A DNA stretch of 64,000 nucleotides from Erythrobacter sp. (GCA_030148605.1 JASBTD010000053.1:62001-126000); one strand, 5' to 3'. Positions 24,770 to 33,504 are shown, counted from the stretch's first letter. Notes: generated by a model not told the origin, from the sequence alone. Made by a program: numbers and translations.

Positions 24770-24915
24770 TGGATCGCTTCGGCATAGTCAAGCCGTGGAA
24801 ATCCGCTGCGCCGGTCAAAGGCCAATGCCCATGGCGAGACAAATCCTTGGCGCAAAGGCACTCTGGTGCCGCCTCCGCCTTTGAAGGCAGAAGCGATCGT
24901 ATCAATAAATGACAT
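24770..24915 (-). pseudogene. N-terminal fragment resembling a GTA/HK97 portal protein
   Basis: The ATG at 24915 opens a frame reading MSFIDTIASAFKGG then TRVPLRQGFVSPWALAF, which looks like the first ~35 residues of the portal proteins that follow terminase in GTA clusters. Past about residue 50 the frame (to 24565) continues as low-quality sequence, while the tail-protein frame takes over. The order terminase then portal matches GTA synteny. The assignment is based on a short segment and is tentative. Confidence 0.5.
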
Positions 24916-24933
24916 GCGTTACCTTTCTGAAGC

Positions 24934-26256
24934 TCACACTTGCATGACGCGCGGGTTAGCGGCGCTGTTCAACATCAATTCGCTTAGCGCCCAGACCAGC
25001 GCATCGGCGCGATCCGGGCTGGCACCAGGGCCGACATATTCGCCCCCGGTCTTGAGCCCGCAGAGCTGATCTTCGAGCTGTGCGAACACGCCCGCGTGGC
25101 GCACCCGCCCGGCTTCGTAGAGCGCAGCGACAGGTTCTGCCCTTGCCACCTTGCCGCGGCTGGCGTGCACCAGCTTCACAGGCATGGCGCAATCGGCGGC
25201 ACGCAGCACGCTGGCGACCATGTCTCCGCCCTGGTTGGCTTCGGCGATCACGCGATCTGCTTCCCATTGAGTTGCCGCGTTGCTGACAGCGCGCGCCCAT
25301 TGCTCCGGGCTTGGTTTCTCGACCGAGCAATCGGCGAGCACCCGGCCGATCCCGTCATGGCCAAGCGCGGCCACGATAATGCCGCATGCATCGCCGGAAG
25401 ACGAAGCTGGTGGATCGACACCGACAACCACACGGCGCGGCGCGCTATCGTCGCTCCGCTCGCGCGCTCGTTCCATCAGCTCACGGCTCCACAGCGCGCC
25501 TTCGACGTCAGCAATCAGCTGGCCCTGGATTTCCTGCCGCGCGAGCTGCGTTCAGCCATATTCGGCTTCAATCGCTTCGATGAAGCTTGCTGGCAGATTG
25601 CCAGAATTGTCTTGCGTTTTACCGCGCGTCACCACGGTTGTCTCGCTATCGAGCAAGCGGCGAAGCAGCGGCACCGCACGCGGCGTGGTGGTAACGACCA
25701 CGCGCTGCTCTGCACCCAATCTCAAGCCCAGCATCAGATTGTCCCAGCACCGCGTTGCGCGGTCATGCGCCAGCGGCCACTTGCCAATCTCGTCGCACCA
25801 GGCGTGCGAGAATTGCGGGCCGCGCAAACGCTCTGGCTCTGCTGCCGAGAACAGAAACGCCTGCGCTCCGTTGGGAAAACGCAGGCGATGGAGCGAACTT
25901 TCGAACTGTGGCGCGGTTTCAGGGCGCGAACAGGCGATAATTCCGCTTTCGCCTTCAACCATCACCGCGCGTGCTTCGCCAAGCGAAGCGGAAACCAGCG
26001 CGATTCGTGCCTGGGGGTTGTCTTCCACAATCTGGCGCACCCATTCTGCCCCGGCTCGCGTCTTTCCGAAGCCACGCCCGGCCATGACCAGCCAGTGCCG
26101 CCAGTTACCGGGAGGTGCACGCTGGGCATCGCGGGCCCAGAAGTTCCAGTTGTAAGCGAATTCATTGCATTCGGTCTGTGTGAACCAGTCTGCCAGCTTG
26201 TTGCGTTGGTCAGGGCTTGCTTCAAAGAGCAGCCAGTCATGCCGCTCAGGCGCCAT
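24934..26256 (-). pseudogene. GTA/phage terminase large subunit interrupted by one in-frame TGA
   Basis: Two track ORFs (26256-25552 and 25476-24934) are in the same frame and separated by a single stop, TGA at 25552-25554, followed by in-frame coding sequence TQLARQEIQGQLIADVEGA. Together they make ~440 codons, normal for a GTA large terminase. The ATPase has Walker A AGRGFGKTRAGAEW and Walker B-like WCDEIGKW. The nuclease half has GVDPPASSSGD, EANQGGDMVA and RADALVWAL. EYGGT is expected where EYG-stop-T occurs, so one GGA-to-TGA change is likely. DNA packaging is presumably lost. Confidence 0.85.
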
Positions 26257-26824
26257 GCTCGGCCTTGGCGTTCTTCTCGCGCATTACCCGCTGGCGGATT
26301 TCCTCCACCTTGCGATCGATTGAGGCGCGCACTTCTGCCGTGCTGACATTGGTGCGCACTGCCTGTTCCTTGGCAACGGTTTCCTTATGCGCGGCAAGCA
26401 GGCGCAGCGCATTGGCTACATCCATTTTGCGCGCCGGTTCCGGATCGCGCAGATAGCCGAGCACTTCCATCTCCAGATTGACATAGCCTTCGTAAAGCGC
26501 GGCTTGCCATTGGCGGGCGAATTCCATGTCCTCTCGCCGAAGCTTGTAGACTTCGCGGCTGGAAATCCCTGCGCGCCCGGCAGAAGCGGTGACATTCGAG
26601 GTTTCCGCCAGTGCTTCAAGGAACATGCGTTTCCAATGCGAGGGAGCAGGTGCACGCTGTGACCCATCGCTCTGTTTGAGGATGCGTTGGAGCTCTGCTT
26701 CAAATTCCTCGCTGCGTTCGCGGCGGCCATAGACTGCGCCTGTAGTCACTCCGGCTTCCAGCGCTGCGCGCTTGATGATTTTCAATTTGCCGAGAGCGTC
26801 TAGAAACGCACTCTCCCACGGCAA
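26246..26824 (-). CDS. Terminase small subunit-like protein (GTA/phage remnant)
   Basis: A 192-residue ORF from a TTG start overlaps the terminase large-subunit start by 11 bases, as small and large terminase genes usually do. It has two helix-turn-helix-like repeats (IIKRAALEAGVTTGAVYGRR, NVTASAGRAGISSREVYKLRR) suited to DNA-end recognition and a basic C-terminal tail. The frame stays open upstream of the TTG without an ATG, so the true start is uncertain. It is probably the first gene of the remnant. Confidence 0.7.
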   Translation of the reverse strand: MPWESAFLDALGKLKIIKRAALEAGVTTGAVYGRRERSEEFEAELQRILKQSDGSQRAPAPSHWKRMFLEALAETSNVTASAGRAGISSREVYKLRREDMEFARQWQAALYEGYVNLEMEVLGYLRDPEPARKMDVANALRLLAAHKETVAKEQAVRTNVSTAEVRASIDRKVEEIRQRVMREKNAKAEHGA

Positions 26825-26884
26825 ATGGGGGTATATGTCGTGCTCATGGCGGGGGTTATCTCGCTCTCTGCGACGCTGAAACGC

Positions 26885-26920
26885 AAACGGGCGGCTCGCC
26901 CCAATGGCGCCCGCCCGTTT
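26885..26920. terminator. Strong hairpin at the edge of the GTA remnant
   Basis: AAACGGGCGG and CCGCCCGTTT form ten perfect pairs, with an inner CGCC/GGCG extension. It is symmetrical and could terminate transcription from either side, but long T-runs are absent. It marks the boundary between the remnant and normal chromosome. The rest of 26921-27070 holds no gene. Confidence 0.5.
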
Positions 26921-27070
26921 CGAATCACACTATCGCGATGTTGAAGTTCTTTTACCAAATAGCGTGACAATGTCAATAGAAAAGTGCCAAATAGGATAAT
27001 TGGAAATTGGGTTGCGCGGATTTCACGCCTGTCCTAATCGCCGCACTTCGCCATACGGATCGCATTTCCC

Positions 27071-27733
27071 ATGATCATGAAACCGCTGCGCGGGCTCTAT
27101 AACTGGACAATGGACAAGGCCGCGCATCCGCATGCGCAGGGCTGGCTGGCGTTCTTCTGCTTTGTCGAAGCGAGCTTCTTTCCGATCCCGCCGCACCCCC
27201 TGCTTGGCCTGATGTGCCTGGCAGAGCCTCAAAAGGCGGTCCGCTTTGCTGTGATTGCCACTCTGTCATCGGTCGCAGGCGCGCTGTTCGGTTATGCGAT
27301 CGGCTGGGGCCTTTACGATACCGTGGGCAAGCAAGTGATTGACATGCTGGGGCTCACGGCAAGCTTCCCTGCCGCGCAATGCACTTTCGAAGAATATGGC
27401 GTAGCCGCAGTGATTTTCGCCGCCGCGACTCCTGTGCCGTTCAAATTGCTCACCATCACTGCCGGCTTTATGGAAATGGCGATCATCCCCTTCCTGCTGG
27501 CGAGCCTGGTGGGCCGTTCACTGATCTTCATGACTGTCGGGATTTTGTTCCGCCTCTTCGGCGCCCCGATCAAGCGTATCATCGATGAATATCTCGGCAC
27601 GGTGACGACACTGTTCGTAGTGCTGGTAATCGGCGGCTTTATCGCGATCACTCAGTTGGGAAGCGATGAAAGCGGCAGCAACGGCGGCACCTGCGCGGCG
27701 GCGACGCATTCTGCACAAGGCAGCGCAGCCTAG
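27071..27733 (+). CDS. YqaA/DedA-like VTT-domain membrane protein
   Basis: A 220-residue inner-membrane protein of the SNARE-associated (VTT) family. Typical features are FVEASFFPIPPHPLLGLM near the N-terminus, the GYAIGW helix start and the re-entrant PVPFKLLTITAGF segment, followed by two further helices. The family (YqaA, DedA) is implicated in lipid flipping and envelope homeostasis. Its TAG stop overlaps the stop of the convergent Crp/Fnr gene within a CTAG. Confidence 0.87.
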   Translation: MIMKPLRGLYNWTMDKAAHPHAQGWLAFFCFVEASFFPIPPHPLLGLMCLAEPQKAVRFAVIATLSSVAGALFGYAIGWGLYDTVGKQVIDMLGLTASFPAAQCTFEEYGVAAVIFAAATPVPFKLLTITAGFMEMAIIPFLLASLVGRSLIFMTVGILFRLFGAPIKRIIDEYLGTVTTLFVVLVIGGFIAITQLGSDESGSNGGTCAAATHSAQGSAA

Positions 27734-28413
27734 TTCACCAGCGAAATATTCCGGAGTTCCTCAGGGTTGATAATCTCGATCTTGCGGTAGCGCCGCTGGA
27801 TCATTCCTTCGCGCTCCAGCTGTTTCAGCTCGGTGTTCACAGTCATCCGCGTCAGGCCCAGCAGGTCGCCCAGCTCCTCTTGCGTGATCGAAATCATGAC
27901 AGGTCCTGCGGATGCACCGGCAAGATTGGCCAGCACGCCCGCGATTCGCGGCCGCGCCGAACCCCTGCGAATACCGGCCAGCAGGTCGAGCATTTCCTGC
28001 AGCTGCGCTGACAGCGCGCCGAGCAGGCTCATGCTGGCATCGGGATGCTCGGACATCAGCTGCTTGAAAAGATCCGACCGGATATGGCGGATCCGGCACT
28101 CCTCACGGGCAATCACATCGACGACGCGTGGCTTGCCGGCGAACATCGCCAGCTCGCCCCATGAATCGCCCGGCCCCAGCAGTGCGGCAGCGCGAAACTC
28201 GCCATCGGGAAGGAATTGCCCGACCGATACCGAACCGCTTTCGAGAACGTAGAATCCGTCAGCCTTCGCGCCGCGCTGCTGCACGATCTGCCCGGTCGAA
28301 TAGCTTCGTTCGCTGGATGCATGGCGAAGTTTCTCACGCAGACCTTCCTCCAACGCTGAAAACAGCATCGGATTGGCGAGCGACCTCGCGCCGGAATGTA
28401 AAGATTCTGACAT
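27730..28413 (-). CDS. Crp/Fnr family transcriptional regulator
   Basis: A 227-residue regulator with an N-terminal cyclic-nucleotide-binding fold (GFYVLESGSVSVGQFLPDG, GPGDSWGELAMFAG) and a C-terminal winged helix (ISITQEELGDLLGLTRMTVNTELKQLEREG). There are no cysteines for an Fnr-type iron-sulphur cluster near the N-terminus. The ligand is therefore unclear, possibly cAMP or none. It is divergent from a hydroxylase gene with only 49 bases between starts, so control of that gene is plausible. Confidence 0.9.
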   Translation of the reverse strand: MSESLHSGARSLANPMLFSALEEGLREKLRHASSERSYSTGQIVQQRGAKADGFYVLESGSVSVGQFLPDGEFRAAALLGPGDSWGELAMFAGKPRVVDVIAREECRIRHIRSDLFKQLMSEHPDASMSLLGALSAQLQEMLDLLAGIRRGSARPRIAGVLANLAGASAGPVMISITQEELGDLLGLTRMTVNTELKQLEREGMIQRRYRKIEIINPEELRNISLVN

Positions 28414-28462
28414 TTCGTCGCCGGACTAGCTGCTACATCGCCGCTCGTCAAAGGAGAGAATC

Positions 28463-29311
28463 ATGCCTGGCTATGTCTACGCGATATTGGGGATCTATTT
28501 CGGCTTTGCGATTCTGGAGCTTGTCTGGACGCGGCTGTTGTCCAAACCCGAGCAGACCCGCGATGACGGGATCGTGGAAACGGTCAGCACTGTCATGCTG
28601 CTGACCGTGACGCAGCCAGCGATCATTTTCACAGCTGCCCTGCTGATGAGCTTGTTTGCACCGCAACTGCAAGGCGCCTTGGCAGACATCAATATCTTCG
28701 CGGCGATCGGCTTGTTCCTGATTTTGGACGATATGACGCAATATTGGTGGCACCGCGCGAGCCACACCTTCCCGTGGCTCTACAACCTGCACCGGGCACA
28801 TCACAACGCGAAGTATATGAGCGTGCGCCTGGTGTACCGGAACAACATTATTTACTACGCGATGATGCCGGGGCTCTGGTTCGCAGGCTTCCTGATCTTT
28901 ATGGGTCTGGGCTGGGTCTATGCGGGATATGTCGTAGTGAAGATGGCGGTGATCATCGGCGCGCATTCGGACGTTGCCTGGGACAAGCCGCTCTACCGGA
29001 TCAAATGGCTCTCGCCTGTGATGTGGCTCGTCGAGCGGACGATCTCGACCCCTTCAACCCATCATGCACACCATGGTCGCCATGCTGACGATCCGGCAGT
29101 GAATTACAAAGGCAATTACGGAAACCTGCTGTTCTTTTGGGATGTGCTGTTCGGCACCGCGAAGATCACGCGCCAGTTCCCCGAAAGCTATGGTGTTGAA
29201 AACCTTGCGCCGGCGACATTGGGCCAACAGCTGCTGTGGCCGATCTTCCCGGAAAACAAGGACCCCCAAATTCATGAGGCAAAGGATCGGGCTGTCGTCG
29301 ACGCTGCCTGA
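28463..29311 (+). CDS. Sterol desaturase / fatty acid hydroxylase family protein (second copy)
   Basis: A 282-residue membrane di-iron enzyme with the histidine boxes HRASH, HRAHH and HHAHH between hydrophobic helices. AAAGGAGAG 9 bases before the ATG is a strong ribosome site. It shares its short upstream gap with a Crp/Fnr regulator and converges on serine palmitoyltransferase. Hydroxylation of a sphingolipid base or acyl chain is a reasonable inference from that context, but other lipids or carotenoids cannot be excluded. It is not closely similar to the copy at 11585. Confidence 0.9.
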   Translation: MPGYVYAILGIYFGFAILELVWTRLLSKPEQTRDDGIVETVSTVMLLTVTQPAIIFTAALLMSLFAPQLQGALADINIFAAIGLFLILDDMTQYWWHRASHTFPWLYNLHRAHHNAKYMSVRLVYRNNIIYYAMMPGLWFAGFLIFMGLGWVYAGYVVVKMAVIIGAHSDVAWDKPLYRIKWLSPVMWLVERTISTPSTHHAHHGRHADDPAVNYKGNYGNLLFFWDVLFGTAKITRQFPESYGVENLAPATLGQQLLWPIFPENKDPQIHEAKDRAVVDAA

Positions 29312-29392
29312 TCCCGGGCGGCCGAGGGGGAGAGGACTTGGCCGCCCAAACACACCCTTCCACGGCAGGGACGCGACCTGCCGCAGCGGATA

Positions 29393-30604
29393 TCAGATAA
29401 TTCCGGTCGCTTTCCCCGCGCGTTCGAACATGCCGAGGATCGTTGTCACTTCCTCGTCGCTATGTTCAGCGCAAAGCGAACAGCGCAGCAGCGTCATGTT
29501 GGCAGGGGTCGCCGGTGGGCGCGCCAGATTGACATAAAGCCCTTCCTTCAACAGCGCTTCCCACATTGCTGCCCCGCGCGCGAGATCAGGCATGATCACT
29601 GCGATGATCGCGCTCTGCGGCTCGTCCGTGCCAAGCTGGAAGCCCAGCTCTTTCAAGCCGCGGTGCAGGTTCTTCGAGTTTTCCCACAGATGCGCGCGCT
29701 TGTTCGAGCCGTGCATCAGCTTGCGGATCGAAGTTGCTGCAGTCGCAACCACGCTCGGCGGGAGCGATGCAGTGAAAACATAGGGGCGACACACCAGCCG
29801 CATGATCTCGAACTTAGGGTGGTTCGACACGCAGAAGCCGCCAACCGTGCCGACGCTTTTCGAGAAGGTGCCGATGATGAAATCGACATCATCGATCACA
29901 CCCTGGCTTTCGACGACACCGCGCCCGTTTTCGCCGATAAAGCCCATCGAGTGCGCTTCATCGACCAGCACCATCGCGCCATATTTCTTGGCAACTGCGA
30001 CCATCTCCTTGAGCGGGGCGACATCGCCCAGCATCGAATAGACGCCTTCAAGCACTACCAGTTTTCCGGCACCCTCCGGAATACGGCGGAGGCGCTTTTC
30101 CATCGCTTCGATATCATTGTGCTTGAATGGCACGATCTCCGCATTGCCCATCGCGCAACCATCCCAGATCGAGGCATGGCTATCGATATCGAGCACGACA
30201 TAGTCGCCCTTGCCCGCGATGGTGGCGATGATGCCCAGGTTCGCCTGGTAACCGGTAGAAAACACCATGGCATGGTCCATGGCGTAAAATTCCTTCAGCG
30301 CGTCCTCGACTTCGCGGTGGCCCTGGTAAGTGCCATTGAGAACCCGGCTGCCCGTCGTGCCTGAGCCGAAATTGGTCAGCGCATCCTTGCCTGCTTCGAT
30401 AACGTCTTCATCGAAGGTCATGCCCATGTAATTATAGGTGCCGAGCAGGATCGTCTCACGACCATTGCAGATCGCACGGGTGGGCGAGAGCACTTTTTCC
30501 ATGACGAGGTTGAACGGATCTTCGACGCCGCTTGCGAGCAGCGTTTCACGCGTCTGGATCAGCTCGTCGAACTTCGAGAACAGGTCGGGTGCAGTGTCAC
30601 TCAT
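29393..30604 (-). CDS. spt: Serine palmitoyltransferase
   Basis: A 403-residue PLP enzyme of the alpha-oxoamine synthase family that condenses serine with palmitoyl-thioester to start sphingolipid synthesis. The PLP lysine lies in GTFSKSVGTVGG, with LVDEAHSMGFIGENGRG and the conserved LLGTYNYMGMTFD before it. Soluble SPT of this type is known from Sphingomonas paucimobilis. The ACP gene ends 13 bases upstream on the same strand, which is the standard spt-acp pair of sphingolipid-making alphaproteobacteria. AONS and KBL relatives are less likely given this partner. Confidence 0.93.
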   Translation of the reverse strand: MSDTAPDLFSKFDELIQTRETLLASGVEDPFNLVMEKVLSPTRAICNGRETILLGTYNYMGMTFDEDVIEAGKDALTNFGSGTTGSRVLNGTYQGHREVEDALKEFYAMDHAMVFSTGYQANLGIIATIAGKGDYVVLDIDSHASIWDGCAMGNAEIVPFKHNDIEAMEKRLRRIPEGAGKLVVLEGVYSMLGDVAPLKEMVAVAKKYGAMVLVDEAHSMGFIGENGRGVVESQGVIDDVDFIIGTFSKSVGTVGGFCVSNHPKFEIMRLVCRPYVFTASLPPSVVATAATSIRKLMHGSNKRAHLWENSKNLHRGLKELGFQLGTDEPQSAIIAVIMPDLARGAAMWEALLKEGLYVNLARPPATPANMTLLRCSLCAEHSDEEVTTILGMFERAGKATGII

Positions 30605-30616
30605 GGCAGGCGCCTC

Positions 30617-30859
30617 TTACTGATCCTGAAGCTTGGTGACAGCGTCAATCAACTGGCCGAAATTCTCGATCTCGGCCTGCTGGTTCATGCTGATGATGAT
30701 GTCGAACTCGTCTTCGATCTCTGCAACGAAATCCATCACAGTCAGGCTGTCGAATTCCAGATCATTGGCAAAGGTCGTCGCTTCAGTGATGTCGACGCCT
30801 TTCTTGTTGAAGGGCTCGATCAGCGAGCGGATGCGTGTATCGACTTCTGCGCGGTCCAT
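30617..30859 (-). CDS. Acyl carrier protein of sphingolipid synthesis
   Basis: An 80-residue ACP starting at ATG 30859; the track start 15 codons upstream is unlikely. The phosphopantetheine serine is Ser38 in LEFDSLTVMDF, and the third-helix region EDEFDIIISMN is typical. It is acidic, as ACPs are. It probably delivers the acyl chain to the adjacent serine palmitoyltransferase rather than serving general fatty acid synthesis. Confidence 0.92.
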   Translation of the reverse strand: MDRAEVDTRIRSLIEPFNKKGVDITEATTFANDLEFDSLTVMDFVAEIEDEFDIIISMNQQAEIENFGQLIDAVTKLQDQ

Positions 30860-30985
30860 CGGGTGTATTACCTTCCAATAAGTGTAACGGGCGGCTCCTG
30901 CCACGCGTTTGCGGCGGAAAAGCGGCTGATTGCCCCATTTGTCAAGCGTTCTGGGGCAACATGCCGTATGCCGAGAAGCGGTTTG

Positions 30986-31354
30986 TCAGTCAGCGATCAG
31001 TTCCTTGACTGCGTTCATGAAGGGCATGATCGACACTGGCTTTGACAGATATCCGGCGGCGCCAGCGGCGCGAATTCGTTCTTCATCGCCTTTCGCCGCA
31101 TAGGCAGTAACCGCCAGAACGGGGATCGACTGTAGGTGCAGATCGCGCTTGGTCTGTTCGATCAAGTCGACGCCTGAAACTTCTGGCAGCTGGATATCCA
31201 TGATGATCAGGTCAGGCATCATTTGCCGCGCGGTGTCGAGCGCAGTCAATCCGTCAGCCACGGGCTCGACTTCGAAGCCATTGGCTTTCAAAACATCGCA
31301 GAACAATTTCCTGTTCAGGTCGTTGTCCTCGACAACGAGGATTCTCTTTGCCAC
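30986..31354 (-). CDS. divK: Cell-cycle response regulator DivK
   Basis: From the GTG at 31354 it is a 122-residue stand-alone receiver domain; the 26 extra residues in the track overlap the next gene's promoter. Acidic pocket E9-D10, phosphoacceptor D53 (LIIMDIQLPE), the threonine in AVTAYAAKGDEERI and the lysine in YLSKPVS are all present. DivK works with PleC/DivJ and DivL-CckA to control CtrA, whose gene is at 52952. A divergent DUF3572 gene, as here, commonly neighbours divK in alphaproteobacteria. Confidence 0.92.
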   Translation of the reverse strand: MAKRILVVEDNDLNRKLFCDVLKANGFEVEPVADGLTALDTARQMMPDLIIMDIQLPEVSGVDLIEQTKRDLHLQSIPVLAVTAYAAKGDEERIRAAGAAGYLSKPVSIMPFMNAVKELIAD

Positions 31355-31419
31355 TGCCCTCTGGCACTCCCTTGCGTGAATCCCCAGATAGTCGAGCGGA
31401 AAGGCTGCTGACAATTCGA

Positions 31420-31698
31420 ATGAGACCTTCATCCCCCGAACAGGCGCAAGTCGAGCCGCATACGCTGATATTGGCGGCGCTTGGCTGGATCCTTGAAGAC
31501 GAGGCGCGTGCGCAGCGGTTTCTTGATCTCACCGGGCTCGATCCCGATGGATTGCGAGCAAGGCTTGGTGATCCCGCGATGCTGGCTTCGGTAGTGGAAT
31601 TCCTGGGCAATCATGAGCCGGACTTGATCAAAGCATCGGAAGCGCTTGCGGTTGCCCCTGAAGAGATTCTCCGCGCCGGAAAGGAAGTGTCGCAATGA
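31420..31698 (+). CDS. DUF3572 family protein
   Basis: Start placed at ATG 31420 (MRPSSPEQAQVEPHTLILAALGW), giving 92 residues; the longer track ORF overlaps divK. The conserved DUF3572 sequence is ALGWILEDEARAQRFLDLTGLDPDGLRARLGDPAML-like, with FLGNHEPDLIKASEALAV near the end. It is a small helical protein of unknown function, usually next to divK. Its stop overlaps the next start (ATGA). Confidence 0.85.
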   Translation: MRPSSPEQAQVEPHTLILAALGWILEDEARAQRFLDLTGLDPDGLRARLGDPAMLASVVEFLGNHEPDLIKASEALAVAPEEILRAGKEVSQ

Positions 31699-32324
31699 GC
31701 AAGCCATTGGTAATCAGCGATTGCGATGAAGTGCTGCTGCACATGGTGGCGCATTTCAAGGAATGGCTTGAAGAAAGCCAGGGCGTGCGCTTCGAGCTGA
31801 AAGGCAATAATTTTGCCACCGCGATGCGCTGGGAAAAGACCGGAGAGCCGCTTGAGCAACAGGATATCTGGCGCTTTCTGGGAGGGTTCTTCGACACCGA
31901 AATGCACCGGCAACTGCCGATCGAAGGCGCCGTCGCGGGTATCAACCGCGTGGCCGAGGATGCCGATGTCGTGATCCTCACGAACCTTAATGACGAGCGC
32001 CAGCAAAGGCGCGCCCAGCAGCTCGCCGATTACGGCATCCATGCCCGGGTGTTCACCAATCAGGGGCCAAAGGGACCGGCGCTGAAAGCCATTCTTGACG
32101 AATATGCGCCGTCCAAGGCCATCTTTATTGACGATTTGCCGCAGCATCACGAATCTGCCGCGGACACCGTGCCGAATATCAGCCGCCTGCACATGTGCGG
32201 GGAACCGATGATCGCGCCGCATATCGACTGCGCGCATGAGAAAGGTCATGCCCATGCGCGGATCGATCGTTGGTCGGACGCGCTGCCTTGGCTGCTTGAA
32301 GAAATTGAAAGGGATCCGCGATGA
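31695..32324 (+). CDS. HAD family hydrolase
   Basis: A 209-residue HAD-fold protein. Motif I is VISDCDEVLL (the second Asp position is Glu-shifted: DCDEV), motif II is VVILTNLND, and motif IV is KAIFIDDLPQHH. A lysine in QGPKGPALKAIL fits motif III. It is presumably a phosphatase of unknown substrate. It is coupled to DUF3572 upstream and RidA downstream by ATGA overlaps. Confidence 0.82.
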   Translation: MSKPLVISDCDEVLLHMVAHFKEWLEESQGVRFELKGNNFATAMRWEKTGEPLEQQDIWRFLGGFFDTEMHRQLPIEGAVAGINRVAEDADVVILTNLNDERQQRRAQQLADYGIHARVFTNQGPKGPALKAILDEYAPSKAIFIDDLPQHHESAADTVPNISRLHMCGEPMIAPHIDCAHEKGHAHARIDRWSDALPWLLEEIERDPR

Positions 32325-32779
32325 GTATCGAAGCGCGCTTGCAGGAATTGGGCATAGTGCTGCCGGAAGCGGCAGCTCCGGTGGCAAGCTATGTGCCGGT
32401 GGTGGTCCAAGGCGGATTTGCCCATGTCTCTGGCCAATTGCCGTTTGTTGATGGCCAGCTTGTGACCGGGCGTTTGGGTGAAGATGTCTCGCTGGAAGAT
32501 GGCACTGCGGCGGCGCGCGCTTGCGGGCTGATGATCCTCGCGCAGCTCAAGGCGGCCCTGGTGCCGCTCGATAAGGTCGAGCGCGTCGTCAAGCTTGGCG
32601 CATTTGTCAATTCCACTGCGGACTTCACCGATCAGCCCAAAGTTGCCAATGGCGCCTCCGAGCTGATGTTTGACGTGTTTGGCGAGAAAGGGCGGCACGC
32701 TCGCGCGGCGGTTGGTGTGCCTGCACTCCCCCTGGGCGCAGCGGTCGAAGTCGATGCGATCATTGCCCTTGCTGAATGA
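32321..32779 (+). CDS. RidA family protein (YjgF/YER057c/UK114)
   Basis: A 152-residue protein of the RidA superfamily, in the longer YjgF-like subgroup. Core features are GGFAHVSGQLPFVDGQLVTGRLG, VKLGAFVNSTADFTDQPKVANGASELM and the ending GRHARAAVGVPALPLGAAVEVDAI. The arginine in RAAVGVPALP is the residue that binds the carboxylate in active deaminases. It may hydrolyse reactive enamine or imine intermediates. ATGA overlaps couple it to both neighbours. Confidence 0.9.
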   Translation: MSIEARLQELGIVLPEAAAPVASYVPVVVQGGFAHVSGQLPFVDGQLVTGRLGEDVSLEDGTAAARACGLMILAQLKAALVPLDKVERVVKLGAFVNSTADFTDQPKVANGASELMFDVFGEKGRHARAAVGVPALPLGAAVEVDAIIALAE

Positions 32780-33504
32780 GCAGGCGCGCTGTTCCTGACT
32801 GGCTGACCGAGTGGGAATATGCCCATCGCGGGCTTCACGGGGATGGTGTGCCTGAAAACTCGCTGCAAGGCGCAAGGCTGGCGATCGAGCGTGGCATGGG
32901 GATCGAATGCGATATCCAGCGCAGCGCTGATGACTATCCGATGGTCCTGCATGACTGGGACTTGCAGCGGCTCACAGGCACTAAACGCGACACTGAGGCG
33001 CTGACGGCGGAGGAGCTGCAGCAATTGCGCCATCTTGGCAGCGAAGAGACAATCGCCGCGCTGCCCCAATTGCTGAAGCTCGTGTCAGGCCGCGTTCCGC
33101 TGCTGATCGAAATCAAGTCCAGGCGCGGATATGATGTCGCGCGAACATGCTTGGCGGTCTCTTCACAGCTTGCAGACTATTCTGGCCCGCATGCCGTGAT
33201 GAGCTTCGACCCGCGCGTTGCGCGGTGGTTCCGCAAGCATTCGCCCGGCACATGTGCGGGCCTGATAATGCGCGAGGATGAGCATGGCTATACGCAGCAG
33301 GCGTGGCAGCGGCGGCTGGCGTTGTGGCTCGCGAAACCTGATTTCCTTGCTTACCATATCGCGGCACTGCCTAGCCCCTGGGTTGCCGGTTTGCGCCTGA
33401 AGGGACTTCCCATCCTGACCTGGACGGTCAATTCGCGGGAAACCCGCATCCGCGCGCTCGATAGTGCAGATGCCTTGATCAGCGAAGGAGCCGGGCTGGC
33501 GTGA
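32776..33504 (+). CDS. Glycerophosphodiester phosphodiesterase
   Basis: A 242-residue GDPD-fold enzyme. The catalytic HRG (YAHRGLHGDGVPENSL), metal ligands ECDIQRSADDYPMVLHDWDL and the IEIK motif (LLIEIKSR) are intact. There is no signal peptide, so it should act in the cytoplasm on glycerophosphodiesters released from phospholipids. It lies in a coupled operon, sharing ATGA with RidA and GTGA with the DUF482 gene. Confidence 0.9.
   Translation: MSRRAVPDWLTEWEYAHRGLHGDGVPENSLQGARLAIERGMGIECDIQRSADDYPMVLHDWDLQRLTGTKRDTEALTAEELQQLRHLGSEETIAALPQLLKLVSGRVPLLIEIKSRRGYDVARTCLAVSSQLADYSGPHAVMSFDPRVARWFRKHSPGTCAGLIMREDEHGYTQQAWQRRLALWLAKPDFLAYHIAALPSPWVAGLRLKGLPILTWTVNSRETRIRALDSADALISEGAGLA

Noticed and set aside
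25096-26346. 416 aa plus-strand ORF opposite the terminase gene
   Set aside because: The minus strand encodes clear terminase motifs in one frame; the plus ORF has none and only survives because of composition.
27730-28413. Assigning the Crp/Fnr protein as an oxygen-sensing Fnr
   Set aside because: No N-terminal cysteine cluster for an iron-sulphur centre is present.
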